Of a DNA stretch of 64,000 nt, positions 62,825 through 64,000 are shown one piece after another. Each line of letters opens with the position of its first letter. Positions within the stretch are counted from its first letter, which is position 1. The notes below the pieces were generated by a model. That model was given only the letters and a program-made list of their open reading frames with translations. It did not search any database and was not told the origin of the DNA. Position numbers and translations under genes: made by a program. This DNA is from a virus, in IMG/VR virus record IMGVR_UViG_3300011115_000949, positions 1 through 64,000 of that record; one strand, written 5' to 3'.

Positions 62825-63508
62825 CTAGTGAATATCTCTAAATTCTGAGTATACTTTTAGTACTTCTTCTACAATTTCGTGGCGGTGATTAGTTTTTAAT
62901 GTTACAATTCGCACACCTTTTATTTGTTCTTCTAGTCTAGTGAAGAAACTAATACCAGAATCTTTTTTAGATTTTAAATCTACTTGAGTTAAATCGCCAC
63001 AAAATACCATTTTTCCACCTTTACCCAAACGACCTAACATCATTTCAGTTTGTTGGTGAGTAATGTTTTGACATTCGTCTACAATAACAAAACAATTAGG
63101 AAATGTTCTACCTCGCATAAATGCAAATGGTACAATTTCAATATTGTTTTCCGAAACCATTTTGTCTATTTTTTCTTTATCATAAAGTAAATATAAATTA
63201 GAATAAATAGGAGCTAACCAAGGATCCATTTTTTCTTTTAAATCGCCTGGTAAAAATCCTATATCTTCTTTAGCTACGGTTGGGCGAGTAATAATAATCT
63301 TCTCCATTTCTCGCTTAAATACCATATCTAAAGCTATTTGACAGGCAAGTAAGGTTTTACCACTACCAGCCATACCTTTAAGTAAAACAACAGGATTATC
63401 TAAAATTATTTGTTTTGCTTCTTTTTGCTCTTCATTTAAGGATAATTTAAACTTAATTTCACCTTTTGGTTTACGTTTTTCCTTAAAAACCTCTTCATTA
63501 TTTTCCAT
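62825..63508 (-). CDS. phoH: PhoH-like ATPase
   Basis: The 227-residue protein has Walker A LLKGMAGSGKTLLA (42-55), ITRPTVAKEDIGFLPGD, CFVIVDECQN (Walker B) and VFCGDLTQVD. These are the signatures of PhoH proteins, P-loop enzymes related to RNA helicases that are frequent in marine phages. Its role in infection is unknown. It follows the capsid gene. Confidence 0.93.
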   Translation of the reverse strand: MENNEEVFKEKRKPKGEIKFKLSLNEEQKEAKQIILDNPVVLLKGMAGSGKTLLACQIALDMVFKREMEKIIITRPTVAKEDIGFLPGDLKEKMDPWLAPIYSNLYLLYDKEKIDKMVSENNIEIVPFAFMRGRTFPNCFVIVDECQNITHQQTEMMLGRLGKGGKMVFCGDLTQVDLKSKKDSGISFFTRLEEQIKGVRIVTLKTNHRHEIVEEVLKVYSEFRDIH

Positions 63509-63520
63509 AGAACGTTTGTT

Positions 63521-63529
63521 GATAAATAT
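63521..63529 (-). promoter_or_regulatory. ATATTTATC variant upstream of phoH
   Basis: The coding strand reads CATATTTATCAACAAACGTT, 12 bases before the ATG at 63508, right after the capsid-gene terminator. One-base variant. Confidence 0.45.
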
Positions 63530-63530
63530 G

Positions 63531-63561
63531 AAAAAAGAAGCCGAGCTTACGGGCTCGGCTT
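63531..63561 (-). terminator. Intrinsic terminator after the major capsid gene
   Basis: Coding strand AAGCCGAGC-CCGTAA-GCTCGGCTT followed by CTTTTTT: a perfect 9-bp GC-rich stem with a U-tract, 23 bases after the capsid stop. Confidence 0.9.
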
Positions 63562-63584
63562 ACTTTTATTGATTAAAATTTATA

Positions 63585-64000
63585 TTAAAGGGTATTTAAA
63601 CCGCTAACATAAATCTTACCATAGAATTCAGGACGTAACATCTTCTTAGCGTAACGAGTCATTAAACCTTTACGTGGAGTGAAGGTATTTGGATCGTACA
63701 CTAGAGGAGTCATGATCAACGGAATATATGGAGCGAATACAGCACCAGATTCAAGGAACTGTTTACCGCGGAAGCCCATCAATATAACGTTTTCAGTCAT
63801 ATATGGATTCTTATAAACGGTATAACGGTTGTTGATAGTACCGGTTTTCTGAACACCAAAAGCATATTCCATGTTAGTTACATCACCGTTGCTGTTAGAA
63901 GCAAATCCTGGGATTGATTCAAGAACAGTAGCAACTGTTGGAGAACATACCAAGAAATTAGCTCCACCGCGAAGGGTTAACTGGTGGATTTTGTTAGATA
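63585..64000 (-). CDS. 23: Major capsid protein, gp23-like, C-terminal part
   Basis: The frame is open to the window edge; the visible part is 137 codons and the start lies beyond 64000. LRGGANFLVCSPTVATVLES, the strands with NVILMGFRGKQF, FAPYIPLIMTPLVYD and FTPRKGLMTRYAKK and the end FYGKIYVSGLNTL match the C-terminal part of T4-like gp23 capsid proteins. It forms the head shell. The terminator at 63531 follows it. Confidence 0.92.
   Translation of the reverse strand, partial: SNKIHQLTLRGGANFLVCSPTVATVLESIPGFASNSNGDVTNMEYAFGVQKTGTINNRYTVYKNPYMTENVILMGFRGKQFLESGAVFAPYIPLIMTPLVYDPNTFTPRKGLMTRYAKKMLRPEFYGKIYVSGLNTL

Noticed and set aside
63951-63953. TTG as the start of the capsid frame
   Set aside because: The frame continues upstream to the window edge with capsid-like residues (LRGGANF), so the gene is truncated by the window, not started here.

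Overview
The window looks like part of the genome of a large, strictly lytic, T4-like contractile-tailed phage (myovirus) that infects a member of the Bacteroidetes, probably a flavobacterium-like host. The T4 affinity rests on recognisable counterparts of gp13, gp14, gp15, gp18 (sheath), gp19 (tube), gp23 (capsid), gp26, gp32, gp41, gp43, gp44, gp45, gp62, UvsX, a FEN/RNase H-type nuclease and NrdAB. The host guess is an inference. The DNA is very AT-rich, start codons are preceded by A/T-rich leaders with almost no Shine-Dalgarno sequence, and many gene families have a Bacteroidetes flavour. All convincing genes lie on the minus strand and are tightly packed, so the window reads from high to low coordinates. 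Both ends are open: gp23 is cut at 64000 and a glycosyltransferase at 1. No tRNA, integrase, CRISPR array or insertion sequence was seen.

Layout in transcription direction. 64.0-55.1 kb: major capsid protein, PhoH-like ATPase, fibre-associated proteins and two repeat-rich fibre proteins sharing an N-terminal anchor. 55.1-37.6 kb: neck (gp13/gp14), tail completion (gp15), sheath, tube, gp26-like protein with a possible recoded extension, tape measure, and large baseplate proteins including a hub-like protein ending in a cell-wall amidase. 36.9-28.1 kb: a divergent family-A-type polymerase, single-strand binding protein, UvsX, 5' nuclease, DnaB-type helicase and class I ribonucleotide reductase. 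28-19 kb: membrane proteins, a DNA transglycosylase-like DpdA, QueC, QueD, QueE and FolE, two thioredoxins, hypoxanthine phosphoribosyltransferase and thymidylate synthase. 19-15.5 kb: small membrane proteins and a lipoprotein, glycosyltransferases, an LpxH-like phosphoesterase and a MazG-like enzyme. 15.5-5.7 kb: family-B DNA polymerase, sliding clamp, Hsp20, GroES, GroEL, clamp loader and a Cas4-like nuclease. 5.7-0 kb: a glycan block of glycosyltransferases and methyltransferases, one interrupted by a stop codon.

The genes form four working sets: replication and recombination; nucleotide supply; a complete FolE-QueD-QueE-QueC-DpdA route for putting 7-deazaguanine into DNA; and virion assembly with its own chaperones. 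The most unusual points are a QueC that has lost all four zinc ligands (with QueD also altered at its metal site), a second, family-A-like DNA polymerase with a degenerate exonuclease region, a likely frameshift or homopolymer event joining the gp26-like protein to the next frame, and an intergenic motif (coding-strand ATATTTATAAYAAA) that is the exact reverse complement of the T4 late promoter yet sits upstream of many genes.
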